A stretch of 64,000 nt of DNA, from assembly GCF_907164915.1 (NCBI RefSeq), contig NC_061869.1, positions 10,031,721 to 10,095,720 of the forward strand, in the 5' to 3' direction. The position numbers were made by a program, and so were the translations under genes. This DNA is from Impatiens glandulifera. Lineage: Eukaryota; Streptophyta; Magnoliopsida; Ericales; Balsaminaceae. This document shows, one piece after another, positions 1 to 11,016 of the stretch; within the stretch, counting starts at the first letter, position 1, and the number at the start of each line of letters is the position of its first letter. The notes under the pieces were generated by a model. It was not told the DNA's origin. It worked only from the letters and a program-made list of their open reading frames with translations, and did not search any database.

Positions 1-79
1 AAAACCAAAACCAGAAATTAGAGTTTGGACTTTAACATAATTATCTTTCTTAGAAAACATATTATAGCTAGCTAGGTAC

Positions 80-667
80 CTGATGATGTAGTTTCTTGGA
101 AGTGGCTAGATTCAAGATGGTATTGCCTTGGTCATCTTTGTTCTTCAGTAAATTGAGCTTGCCCATTCGAGAGAGATGATCTAGTAAAATCTGCAGAGTC
201 TTGAATTGGTTGTTCCTTATGGCTAAGTGAAGAACAGTCTCACCTTGAGCAGTAAACTTCTCTATGGATTCAGGGTTAGTTTCAATCAACAAATTGACTA
301 CCTTCCATCTACCTTTAATAACCGCACAATGAAGAGGGATGTACATATTTTTTCCTTCAACCTCACACAGTTCTACCATATTGTTAGCAACCAAGAGCTC
401 CTTTACGATATTGAAGTCACCATTTGCTGCAGCGATATGAAGTGGGCTTAAACCGTCTTCATTCAGATCATATGCAAACTTGCTATTCAGTATTATCAAC
501 TCTTTGACAAAATCATAGTGACTTGCCATACAACCAATATGTAATGGATTGTCTCCGCCTAACAAAGAAGGAGAATGAAGGATTCGAGGATCCTCTTTTA
601 CTAGCCTCTTTAAGACCGTAAGGTCCCCGGTCCAAGCAGCTTCAAACAGACTTCTTCTTCTGTCCAT
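80..667 (-). CDS. Ankyrin-repeat protein, exon 1 (unit 1), gene cut by window edge
   Basis: First exon of an ankyrin-PGG gene of the BDA1/ACD6-like type. It starts at ATG 667 (MDRRRSLFEAAWTGDL) and ends at a CAG codon followed by GT at 79-78, giving 196 codons. Ankyrin helices are visible with NPLHIGCMASHYDFVKEL near residue 40, SPLHIAAANGDFNIVKEL near 74, IPLHCAVIKGRWKVVNLL near 110 and TVLHLAIRNNQFKTLQIL near 145. Intron 1 runs from 79 to the left edge; its sequence matches intron 1 of unit A (around 11750-11800), so the PGG exon should lie just outside the window. Known for the family: plasma-membrane proteins in plant basal defence. No frameshift is seen in this exon. Expression and integrity of the missing part cannot be judged. 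Confidence 0.85.
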
Positions 668-750
668 TGAAACTTAACTCTTATCTTTTGATTCCGGTTA
701 ACTATGTGAATTAATAAAAGGATAGATAGAATATGTACTATGTGCATTTT

Positions 751-759
751 CCTTTATAG
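751..759 (-). promoter_or_regulatory. Probable TATA box of unit 1
   Basis: The minus strand reads CTATAAAGG, 84-92 bases upstream of the ATG at 667. The surrounding block (a short ACTATA..GG motif between TTCCA and GCA) is shared with units B and C at 33467 and 58287 and with the relic at 42547. Its conservation across copies supports a core promoter. Confidence 0.55.
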
Positions 760-815
760 TGGAATATAAAAGACTTCAATATATTTGACTTCTATAAATA
801 ATAAGTTAGCCACAT

Positions 816-822
<7 letters not shown>

Positions 823-859
<37 letters not shown>

Positions 860-1454
860 TATAAAATGATGTTTATTTTTTAAAGTGTCCAGATTGTCGG
901 GTCGAGAGTTGTGGTTAATTTGGATATATATGTGAGAGTAAATGAATATTTAGGTCGGATTGTGGTTGACCCACTCATAAATTTAAAACGGTTAAAAATA
1001 AAATTAAGATCCTATATAAATGTTTTGAATTTGTAACCTAACAAAACAAGTACAATCCTTTAACCAAGTGTAATTAGAATGTGGTTTGCCGAGAAATAAT
1101 ATGACAGTATCAATTGTAAGTGGTTAAAAAAATATGAATCAAATATTTGATTGACCAAAGTGTAAGACCACGATGTTAAATATTAAAAAATATGAATAAA
1201 ATATTTGATGTGTAAGGTCATAAGATAAGAAGTTTATTCGGAAAAAATATGTGAGAAGATATGTGAGAAGATAAGTTGTTTTATCAAAGTGAATAAAATA
1301 TGGAATGAGAGTTTTCTATTTTTTTATTAAAATATATTATTTGTGATTTATTAAGAATTTTAAACAATAAATACATATTATTATTATTATTTTATTATTA
1401 AATTTATTTTATTTATATTTTTATCCGTATATATCATACGAAAATCTTCCTAAA
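823..1454 (+). mobile_element. Decayed non-autonomous Helitron upstream of unit 1
   Basis: The insert starts in a TA run followed by AATGATGTTTATTTTTTAAAGTG, matching the 5' end of the Helitrons at 42617 and (reversed) 29232. It continues through a GTCGGGTCGAGAGTTGTGG block and ends near TCTTCCTAA, after a weak hairpin around CCGTATATATCATACG. The inner part (1080-1400) matches the reverse complement of 29380-29700, so it is the same family as the element at 29354. Host DNA at the matching place in unit B (33525-33540) lacks it. The end reads CTAA, which still fits the CTRR rule. Confidence 0.55.
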
Positions 1455-2112
1455 AACATTGAATTTTAACCATGTTTAAATATTTCTATTTGAGTGATTG
1501 AATTTTATCACAAAATTTCAATAATATATTTTTTTCACTCTTCCATCTATTACATATTTTTCAATAAATGTTTTTTCATTAAAATTGGAATTTTTTTACA
1601 ATTATTTATGATACATTTTGTTATGTTTTTTTTTATTATGAATGTTATATATTTTTTGTTTGTTGTGTGTAAATATTTGGATGAACCATTAAAGACTTAA
1701 TTCCTGCATTTCATATTAAATTAGAATTGAATATTTATCTGTCCGAATATGATTCCATTGTTCTCTTTAATTATTTATAATTGTATTTGGTCCAGACTGG
1801 AACCGTACAATGAAGAAGAGATAAGATAAGATATGTGTGGTTTGGCATGCATGCCATTGAATAAAAAAAAGATGTACGATTTCTTTTCATTTTAGGTGTC
1901 TTTATATTTAAATATGAAAAATGATTAGGGGAGAAAATTTGGGTTAGTTCGATACTATGAGTACTATGTATGTATTGTATTTATTCGTTTTCTACATGTA
2001 TAAAGAGAAAAAAAATCAATAAATGAGGGAGGTGATGCTTATTTTTGTGTAATGGTGTCACTTCATGAGTGGGATAGAGGTAGTGCATGTACTGATAGCA
2101 TCGAATTAACCG

Positions 2113-2248
2113 GGAATTTGGGAGAGATATTTTAAAGGGAATGACGTTGCACAATCTGATTGACCAAAAAAATAACAGATTTTCTCTCTCTTCTCATCTT
2201 TTTTTACAGTCAAATGATGTGGTGACACGTCATTCTCTCCCAAATTCC
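2113..2248. repeat. Short inverted-repeat MITE-like element
   Basis: The left arm GGAATTTGGGAGAGA and right arm TCTCTCCCAAATTCC are perfect complements about 105 bp apart. A second paired block (GAATGACGT and ACGTCATTC) lies inside. The left arm has about 11 extra bases between the two blocks. Coding potential is absent. The ends resemble the TIRs of the larger element at 34052-37335 (GGGAAC..TTGGGGGAG), so it may be a related deletion derivative; this is inference. Confidence 0.5.
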
Positions 2249-2265
2249 TTAAGAAAATCACTAGT

Positions 2266-2336
2266 GATGGGTTAACTAACCGTTAAATCTATACTTAAAC
2301 ATGGGTTAACTAACTGTTAAATCTATACTTAAACAT
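2266..2336 (+). repeat. Two-copy 35 bp tandem duplication
   Basis: GGGTTAACTAACCGTTAAAT..CTTAAACAT is followed directly by a near-identical copy with one C/T difference. No gene overlaps it. Confidence 0.75.
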
Positions 2337-3367
2337 ATATTCTCAAGCGTTTAGAATATTCTTGTATAAACATCCTTCTCCACTCCGTTTATCCGTCCCT
2401 AGTAATTAAAGATAAATACAATGTGAAATCAAGAATTATATTGACAGTAAAAAATGCAATAAGTTGCTTTTCATTCTTTTATTTAAAATATAACAAATAA
2501 TAAAAACAACTCTTATTCTTGGATTGTGTCTATTGCATGTACATGTCAACTTTAATTATTATTTAAATTATAGTTTGTTAAATTATAATTAAACAAGTTA
2601 TTATTAAAAAAGTTATTGTTAAGAAAGTCCAAAATTTAAGTATAATTATAAATAGAATATTCAAGATCTGTAGGGTGTATTTGGTAATCCTAGAATTGGC
2701 AATAGAATTGAAATTGAAATTGGAGGATCCAATTTCAATTCTTATGTTTGTTAGACACTTTAATATTAAAAATTGGAATTGAAATTAGAATTCCAATGAA
2801 ATTCAATATAATGTAATTTGATAGTTCTCCATTCCAATTTTTTTAGGTCGGAATTGTAATTCTAAATTAACACGTTTTTGACATGTTTAACACGTTTTTC
2901 ACACATTAAACATGTTTAACACGTTTTTAACACGTTTAACACATTTTTTACATGTTTAACATGTTTTCATGTTTTTGGCACGTTTAACACGTTATTGACA
3001 TGTTTAACACGTTTTTGACACATTTAACACGTTTTTCACGTTCTTGACACGTTTAACACATTTTTGACACGTTTAACACGATTTCACGTTTTGACACGAT
3101 TTTCATGTTTTTAACACATTTTGACACGTTTAACACATTTTTCACATTTTGGCACATTTTGCACGTTTTGGCACGTTTAACAAGTTTTTCACATATTTGA
3201 CACGTTTAACACGTTTTTGACACGTTTAACACATTTTCACATTTTTGACACATTAAACACATTTATCATGTTTTTGGCACATTTAACACATTTAACACGT
3301 TTTGACACGTTTACCACATTTTTTATACGTTTAACACGTTTTGGCATATTTAACAAGTTTTTCACAT

Positions 3368-5360
3368 TTTTCCAATTATTTTCATTGATTGGATTATGCA
3401 ATGTGTTTCCACTCCTCACTTTGTTGTGAGCGTGAATGGTATTCATGGAGGCTTTTTCAAGGGTGAAAGGGGAGTAAGGCAAGGAGACCCTATATCTCCT
3501 TACTTATTCGTCTTAATAATGGAAATTCTTGACTGCATTTTAAAAATGCTTCTGAGAAGTCATCATTTCAAATTTCACCCGTACTACAAAGAAGAAGCAA
3601 TAACCCATATATGTTTTGCAGATGATCTATTTTTTGTGGCTTATGCGGATGTTGAATCTGTTAGTATAATCAAAGAAGCTCTAACAATCTTTTCGAGTAT
3701 TACAGGTCTATACATCAATGAGGACAAAAGTCAGGCTTTCTATGGAGGGGTTAATGAAGAAAGGAAAGAAAACATTTTCAATATTATGGGAATCAAGGAA
3801 GGTGAACTACCAGTGAAATACCTTGGAGTACCCCTGTCATCAAAACAACTCCGATACAATCACTTTAGACAACTGGTAGAAAATGTTAGAAATTCTGTTT
3901 TGGGTTGGGCTACGAAAAAACTGACTTATGCAGGTAGAATCGAGCTCGTTAAAAGAGTCATTTTTGGAATTATTGGCTACTGGGCACAACAGATAGTCAT
4001 CCCAAAGAAAGTAATGGCTGAACTCGATAGAATCATGAGAGACTACATATGGGGAACACAAGGCAGAGGAGGAAAAAAAGTCAAATGGGAGGATGTTTGC
4101 ACTCCCATAGAAGAAGGAGGACTAGGAATAAAAAGTTGTGTTGAATGGAACAAAGCCCTCACCATCAAGAGCTTATGGGAGTTGGAGCAAAAAGCGGACT
4201 CCCTATGGGTCAAATGGGTGCATACAAGATTTATGAAAGAAGAGCAGAGTATCTGGACACTAAGCATCAACGAAAGAATGGCATGGTCATTGAAGAAAAT
4301 CATAAAAACAAGAAAAGATGCCTTTCAAATGGTGAAAACCACAATTGGAAATGGAAGAGGGGTACTATTCTGGCATGATCCTTGGCTGGATAATATTCCC
4401 ATTATATTCAAAGAAGAAATGCAAGGAAACAGAGTTAGAAGAGAATACATCAAGTACTCATTTAGAGACGTATATGAAGGTAGATGTGATTCACTTTTGA
4501 GGCGTATTCCAGAAGGTGATAGAATCCTAAACCTAATGAGGCAGAAGCAACTCAATGAAAATAATGATGAAATATGCTGGAAAACAGAAAGCAATGAGAA
4601 GTTTATTACAGGAAAGACATGGGAAATTGTTAGAACAAGAGGACAGGAGGTAGATTGGCATAATGTGGTATGGTCTCCAAAGATTATTCCTCGTCACCAA
4701 TTTATTCTCTGGCTGGTATACAGGAAAAGGTTGACAACAAAAGATAGAATTCGAAAATATATAAACATTCCTGATATCAACTGTATCATATGTTCGGGAG
4801 TTGAGGAAAGCATAAACCATTTATTTGGGGAATGCTCTTTTGTAATACAAATCTGGAGGATGTATGCTGCAAACATGAACATCATCAACTTTCCAAGAAT
4901 ATGGGAAGAAATCCAAGAGTGGATGAAGAATAAAGCAAAAGGAAGATCCTTCTATGTAAGTATGTTGAAATGCTACTTTGGAGCAGTAATCTACAATATC
5001 TGGAAAGAAAGAAATTCAAGAACTCACAGTGAAAGAAGTAGAACCGCTGAAGATATTTGGAGAGATATAACTTCAGATGGAAATGCACTCATTCAATCCT
5101 GGAGAGGAATCGAAAGGAATGAAGAGAATAGAAAGCTCTGCCATATATGGGATATTTCGTTTGAGAAGGTCACAAGTAGAATAAAAGTAAAAACGCTGTA
5201 GGCGCTAATTGATTATTGTTATTGTCTGTAATTCAATTATTGTTTTATTGTCAAATCTAGAAATTGTCTAGATCTGATCTTAAACTTTTGTATTTTTTTC
5301 CCTCTTTTGGGTTTTTTTTTTAATGAAATGGCACTAAGCTGTTTTCCAAAAAAAAAAAAA
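3368..5360 (+). mobile_element. 5'-truncated LINE (L1-type) retrotransposon
   Basis: A non-LTR element flanked by the 15 bp duplication ACAAGTTTTTCACAT at 3353-3367 and 5361-5375, with a poly(A) tract at 5348-5360. It begins inside the reverse transcriptase, so ORF1, the endonuclease and the N-terminal RT are missing, as expected of truncated target-primed reverse transcription. After the ORF comes a T-rich 3' UTR of about 150 bp ending GGCACTAAGCTGTTTTCC before the A tail. The intact TSD shows that it inserted after the minisatellite array had formed. Confidence 0.9.
3396..5201 (+). pseudogene. LINE reverse transcriptase C-terminal ORF
   Basis: A 601-codon frame holding the later RT motifs and the tail of a plant L1-type ORF2. 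GVRQGDPISPYLF is near residue 27, the catalytic FADD motif (ICFADDLFF) near 73, and KYLGVPLSSK near 142. The zinc-binding RT-associated region (zf-RVT) lies near residues 400-480, with WSPKIIPRHQFILWL and the CIIC..H...C pattern. It is uninterrupted to the stop, which suggests a young insertion. The N-terminal half, endonuclease and start codon are absent, so it cannot make a working ORF2 protein; the first ATG is an internal Met. Coding homology starts a little upstream, at about 3382. Confidence 0.88.
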
Positions 5361-5845
5361 ACAAGTTTTTCACATATTTAACATTTTTAACACGTTTTTG
5401 ACACGTTTTCATATTTTTAACACGTTTAAAACATTTTTAACACATTAAACACGTTTAACACGTTGTTGACACGTTTCATATGTTTTTTTTTACGTTTTTG
5501 ACATTTTGACACATTTAACACGTTTTGACACGTTTAACACGTTTTTAACTCGTTTAACACGTTTTTCACTTATTTGACACATTTAACATATTTTTGATAT
5601 GTTTAATACGTTTTTACGGTTTTGATACGTTTAACACGTTTTAACACATTAAACACGTTTATCATGTTTTTGCCACGTTAAACACGTTTTTGATACGTTT
5701 AACACGTTTTTCACGTTTTTGGTACGTTTAACACGTTTTGATATGCTTAACACATTTTGGCACATTTAACACGTTTGATAAATTTTGACACATTAACCAC
5801 ATTTTGACATGTTTAATACGTTTTGGCCCATTTAACACACTTGTG

Positions 5846-6945
5846 ACATATTTAAAATGTGTTAAATATGCCAAAAATGTATTAAACATGCCAAAAATGT
5901 GAAAAACGTGTTAAATATACCAAAAATGTGAAAAACGTGTTAAATATGCCAAAAATGTGTTAAACATGTCAAAATGTGTTAAACGTACCAAAAATGTGTT
6001 AAACATGTTTAAAACGTGTTAGCGTGCCAAAAATGTGCAAAACGTGCCAAAAACATGTTAAATGTGTGAAAAACATGTTAAACGTGTTAAACGTGTCAAA
6101 AACGTGTTAAATGTGCAAAAAACGTGAAAATGTATTAATCTTATCAAAACGTGTGAAAAACATGTTAAACGTATTAAAAATGTCAAAACGTGTTAAATGT
6201 GCCAAAAACGTGAGAAACATGTTAAACGTAAAACACGTGTTAAACGTGCCAAAATATGAAAAACGTGTTAAACGTGTCAAAATGTGTAATATGTGTGAAA
6301 AACATGTTTAACATGCCAAAAATGTATTAAACGTGTCAAAATGTGTAAAACGTGTGAAAAACATGTTAAACATGCCAAAAACGTGTTTAACGTGCCAAAA
6401 ATGTGAAAACATGTTAAATGTGTTAAACGTGCCAAAAACGTGAAAAACGTGAAAAACGTGTTAAACTTGTCAAAACGTGTAAAAACATGTTAAACGTGCC
6501 AAAAACGTGAAAAACGTGTTAGATTTGTCAAAACGTGTGAAAAACATATTAAACGTATTAAAATGTTAAAAATGTGTAAAGTATATCAAAAACGTGAAAA
6601 ACATGTTAAACGTGTGAAAATGTGTTTTAAGTGTGTAAACGTGTTAAACATGTCAAAAACGTGTTTAAACGTATTATAAACATGTAAAAAACGTGTTTAA
6701 ATGTGTTAAACGTATAAAAAACGTGTTAAACGTGTTAAACATGTCAAAAACGTGAAAAACATGTTAAACGTGTGAAAATATGTTTTAAGTGTGTAAACGT
6801 ATTAAACATGTCAAAAACGTGTTTAAACGTGCCAAAACGTGTTAAACGTGTTAAACATGTCAAAAACGTATTAAACGTGTAAAAAATGTGTTAAATGTAT
6901 TAAACGTGTCAAAAATGTGTGTCAAAAACGTAAAAATATATTTAA
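5846..6945. repeat. Minisatellite right arm, inverted orientation
   Basis: Units of about 20 bp built on AAAAACGTGTTAAACGTGCC, the reverse complement of the left-arm unit. The switch point lies near 5835-5860, where ACACACTTGTGACAT meets TTTAAAATGTGTTAAA. Together with the left arm this gives a very long imperfect inverted repeat. No gene; the 66-codon frame at 6111 is repeat translation. Confidence 0.85.
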
Positions 6946-7197
6946 GAAGTTAACATTTTGAACTAATATTTTATTTTACAAATATAAGAATTGGAATTGA
7001 ATTACAATTCTATTCATTTTCCCAAAAATACAAATTAAAATTAAATTATAATTCTATAATTTTTCCAAACATAGAAATTGAATTATAATTAAATGCCAAT
7101 TCTCATGAAATTGGAATTAAAATTCCAATAGAATTGGAATTAAAATTCTACGGGAATGGAATGCCTTCCCAATTTCAATTCCCATTACACACTGTAG

Positions 7198-7279
7198 AAT
7201 TTCATATTCCTAAACATTTTCATATTCCACATATGATGTTTTTTTATTATATTTTTTGGAATTAGAAGCAGTTAATACT

Positions 7280-7362
<83 letters not shown>

Positions 7363-9568
7363 GGTTTATGTTTTTATTCTTGATTTTTATACTTGTAGAG
7401 TTTCTTCAGATTGAGATTATTTGAAAAAATTTTAAGGAGAAAAAAATAATGATTTGAAGAGTTGATAATTATTTTTAGTAAAAAAGATTTAAAATGTATT
7501 AATATATATAAATAAAATAGAAAATAATAATTTAAAATAGAAAATATTTTAATATTTTATTAATTAATTTGAGTGATTGGATAGATAAGAGGGGAGTGAA
7601 GTAATGTTTAATTTTGTTTGAGTTATTTTAAAACCCAAACTTGGCCTTAATATATTTGAGGTCAATTTAGATATTAATGTTTTTATATATTTAAAATATT
7701 CTTATTTATACTAAATTATATTATTTTAAAATTTAAAATTAATAAATTAAAATTTTCCACCAACAAAGACAACCCTCCATGGTCAACTTTGCGAAGACGG
7801 AACATTGGTCTTTGGTAACCCAAGTCGGCAAGTCTCCCTCATTAAGGTTCTCATAACAAGAAGATTCCTTTTTAGATTTACGTAAATAGATTTTTATATT
7901 TTAATTCTTTTATGTAAATATATTTGATTTCACAAAGTTTATTAGTAGCTTATTTGCTCCAGCATATCTTGATTGTATATAGTTTATTCGAAAAACTTAT
8001 TTTGGATGTGTTTATATGTTTATATATATCATTTAATTTGATTCAACTTATTCTCTTAACGTTAAAGTTTGTTTGATTTTATTTATTATCGGTAATATTT
8101 TATTCGTTGACATTAATGTAACAAGTTATTACCTAATGAATCATTCTTCTTTATATATATACATATAATAAAAATAGAACGAGACAATGAATAAGATTAA
8201 AAAAAAGAAAAACTCCACTATTAAATAAAAAAAAATTAAAAACAATATGTTATTTCAAATTGTTGTTTTAAGCCATTTGTATTTACTACGAGCTTTTCAG
8301 TCTAAGTATATTAAAAAAATTAATTGATGATAATTTAAAAAATATATTTTTTTTTTAATAAAATTTTTTTAATGATATAAATATTTAATAATAAAAATAC
8401 TAAAACATAAAAAATAATAATATTTTAGTTAATAAATTAAGTAATCGTAATCAATAAAAAAATAAGATTGAATAAAATTTAATTTAAAAAAACAAAAAAA
8501 TACAGTTAAAAAAAAGTTTTTAGTTATTAAATTTATTTATATTTCAACTTTAAAAATAATAATAGTAGTGTGTGACAAAAAAAAATTAAAATTGATAGAT
8601 TCGAATTTTCTAACTAAATATTATTGTTTTACTTTATTCTTTTTAAACTTCACCTCAATTTATTTTATCATCTTTAAGTTCTAAATTTTAATTTTTAAAT
8701 CCGTTGTTGAATGCAAACATATGTTTTTTTTTATTATCTATAATTAACCTAAAAATGTACAGTTGCTATTATGAGTTGTTATGCAATTTTATATATATAT
8801 TAATTATTATTTTTTCTCTAATTTCATTTGGATCAGATGACAAGTGTCCCAACAAAAATCCAGTCAGAACCAGCTTCCAATCAAATGACGCCACGTGGCA
8901 TTTAACTAGTTCTCCTACAGCGTCTTCTCTAGTCTATCAAAACTTGCTGATTTTGAGCATTCATTCTGTGTTTAAACGCGTTTAGACTAATTTTACATTT
9001 TTTTTATCACTCAATTTTAAATATATTTTTATTCATTCTCTAATCACTTATATTTATTTTTAATTATTTTATTCATTTTCTCTTATTTATTTAATATATT
9101 TTTAATTATTTAATATACTTAATATATTTTTAATTATTTAATATATTTAATATATTTTTAATCATTTTATTTATTCTCAATAATCTATTTCATTTATTTT
9201 AATCATTTTATTCATTATTTCTAATTTATTTCATCTCTTTCTAATTATTTTTATTAATTATCTTCCATCTATTTTAATTATTTTATATATTAATATAAAA
9301 TTATTATAATAATAAAACATAAATTTAAATATATATCTCTACTTCATTTTTTACACAAATATAAAGTTAAGGGAATAAATTTATAAATATTCATATTAAA
9401 TATAGATAATAAAAAAAATATATGTTTGCATATATATTAACAAAAATTAATATATTTATATGATTTATTTTAAAATATATTATTTTTAATTTAAATAATT
9501 TATTAATATATTAAATAAAATTAATAAAAATATATAATATTAATGATTAATTATTAAATATTAAATAA
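7198..9568. other. AT-rich intergenic DNA of the recurrent unit
   Basis: No gene is seen. A (TA)n run lies at 7283-7354. The stretch holds blocks that recur in the other units: the AACCAACTCATTAACAAAGACAACC-like block (about 7755, cf. 12100, 26200, 44390, 54720) and the block ending CGCCACGTGGCATTTAACTAG near 8890 (cf. 18450, 25620, 38070, 54220, 59335). The short frame 8704-8985 overlaps this block and shows no protein similarity. 8990-9560 is low-complexity ATTTATTT sequence. Confidence 0.7.
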
Positions 9569-10370
9569 TACTAGTATATGTGTTTGGTATGAGGTATAAG
9601 AGGATATAACACCAATAGTGTTTTAATATTTTATTAAGTTTTTATTATTAGTATATCTATATCTCTATATAATTTATACCTCATACTTAGTATAAAATTA
9701 AAACTAATCCTCTTACGTGTAATACCTTTCTTATATCACATCATTTTTTATTTATCATTATAATATTTATTAATATTATATATAACTTATTATTATATAA
9801 TATATTAAATATATTTTATTTATTTTAAATATTATTATTATTATATTTAATTATTTTTAATATATATATTTTTAAATAATTCAATATTTTAATTAAAAAA
9901 ATTATTTATTTTTATTATGATAATTTTATTAATTATTAATTTATATATTTACTTATATTATAAAGAATATTTTTATTTTATTACAATTATTAATAATATT
10001 TAAATTAAATAAACATAATTTATTATTTATATGTTAATTAATTATTTATATATTAATTAAATTTACATTAATTATTAAATAATAGTACAATAATTTATAA
10101 TAATAATAAACAATATTATTTATAATATAAAAAAATATAAAATAATAATAATAATTAAAATTTTAAATTAATATTTATATAACTTATATTACATTCTTAT
10201 ATTATATACCAAATCCAAAATTATAAACTATATACCACCTATATAATTTCTTATAATTTATACCAAATATCAATAACTTATACAATTTATACTACCATAT
10301 ATTATTTATTCCTCGTTATAATTTATAACTCTATACCATCTATACCTTATATAATTAGTATCACATGCTA
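9569..10370. mobile_element. AT-rich insertion of about 0.8 kb, possibly a MITE
   Basis: In the matching host DNA at 25865-25890 and 54420-54450, TATTAAATAATA runs directly into TATAAATGTAACAAATTA. Here those flanks are separated by about 800 bp that open TAGTATATGTGTTTGGTA and close ATTAGTATCACATGCTA. The two ends are weakly inverted (TAGYATRTG). GGTATAAG and CTTATACC motifs occur near both ends. No coding capacity; superfamily unknown. Confidence 0.45.
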
Positions 10371-10750
10371 AACGTTAAATATAACAAATTAAAGATAAAT
10401 ACTATGTGCAATCAAGAATTATATTAAAGTAAAAAATGCAATAATATGCTTCTCATTCTTTTATCTAAAATATAACAAATAATAAAAACAACTCTTATGC
10501 ACTTTTGGATGGTGTATATTGTACATGTCAATTTTAATTATTATTTAAATTATAATTTGTTAAATAATAATTAAAAAAATTATTGCTAAGAAAGTCCAAA
10601 TTTTTAAGTATAATTATAAACGAATACTTAGAATTTAACCTCGAGCAATTATATTTGTGAATCATTTAATGTAAAACCATTAATTGGGATTGTCCTTTCC
10701 AAATGACTATTCATGTTAAGGACTTTTCAAATGTTGATTGGTCAAACTGT

Positions 10751-11000
10751 CACAATTACATGATCTATGAAATACACTTTAAACACAATTACATATATAA
10801 TCAATTAATGAAATACACTTTAAACACAATTACATCATCAATGAAATACACTTTAAACACAATTACATAATCAATTAATGAAATACACTTTAAACACAAT
10901 TACATCATCAATGAAATACACTTTAAACACAATTAGACCATCCATGAGATACACACTTTAATTAAACACAATTACATGATCCATGAGATACACACTTTTT
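10751..11000. repeat. Tandem repeat 3' of the unit A pseudogene
   Basis: Eight degenerate units of about 27-40 bp share ATGAAATACACTTTAAACAC followed by AATTACAT, with alternating spacers (CATCA, AATCAATTA, GATCC). It lies 17 bases beyond the stop codon of the unit A PGG exon on the minus strand, where a 3' UTR would be. It was not seen 3' of units B or C. Confidence 0.85.
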
Positions 11001-11016
11001 TAGTAAGCATTGATCA

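Larger units (their letters stand above)
1455..2405. other. Unit-specific insertion without recognisable gene
   Basis: This AT-rich stretch lies between the Helitron relic and the conserved upstream block that begins TTAAAGATAAATAC at 2406. In unit B the two flanks are adjacent, so this DNA was inserted. It holds a small inverted repeat (2113-2248) and a 35 bp tandem duplication (2266-2336). Open frames in it are poly-Phe/Ile low-complexity noise. The right edge reads CCCTAG, but I see no convincing terminal hairpin. Confidence 0.4.
2863..5845. repeat. Minisatellite left arm (ACACGTTTAACACGTTTTT type)
   Basis: Degenerate tandem units of about 20 bp built on GACACGTTTAACACGTTTTT, interrupted at 3368-5360 by the LINE. 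Units vary by GACAC/GGCAC/AACAC and by T-run length. Short frames here, such as the one at 3217-3429, are repeat translation and not genes. Confidence 0.85.
2674..7191. mobile_element. Foldback-like element with inverted minisatellite arms
   Basis: The element is bounded by the six-base sequence CTGTAG at 2668-2673 and 7192-7197, a probable target-site duplication. The paralogous host at about 44105-44130 reads continuously from AGAATATTCAAGAT into GAATTTCATATTCC and lacks the insert. The outer ends are imperfectly inverted (GGTGTATTTGG.. on the left, ..CCCATTACACAC on the right) and are followed inward by AATTGGAATT-rich blocks. The interior is a degenerate minisatellite in one orientation (2863-5845) and in the opposite orientation (5846-6945). 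A LINE is nested at 3368-5360. No transposase is seen. The TIR opening recalls plant hAT/Harbinger-type ends, but the superfamily is not assigned. Confidence 0.6.

Noticed and set aside
1494..1700. 68-codon Phe/Ile-rich frame
   Set aside because: AT-rich low-complexity sequence with no start context or homologous copy.
3217..3482. Short frames within the minisatellite arms (also 6111-6311)
   Set aside because: Translation of the ACACGTTT repeat unit; the inverted array explains frames on both strands.
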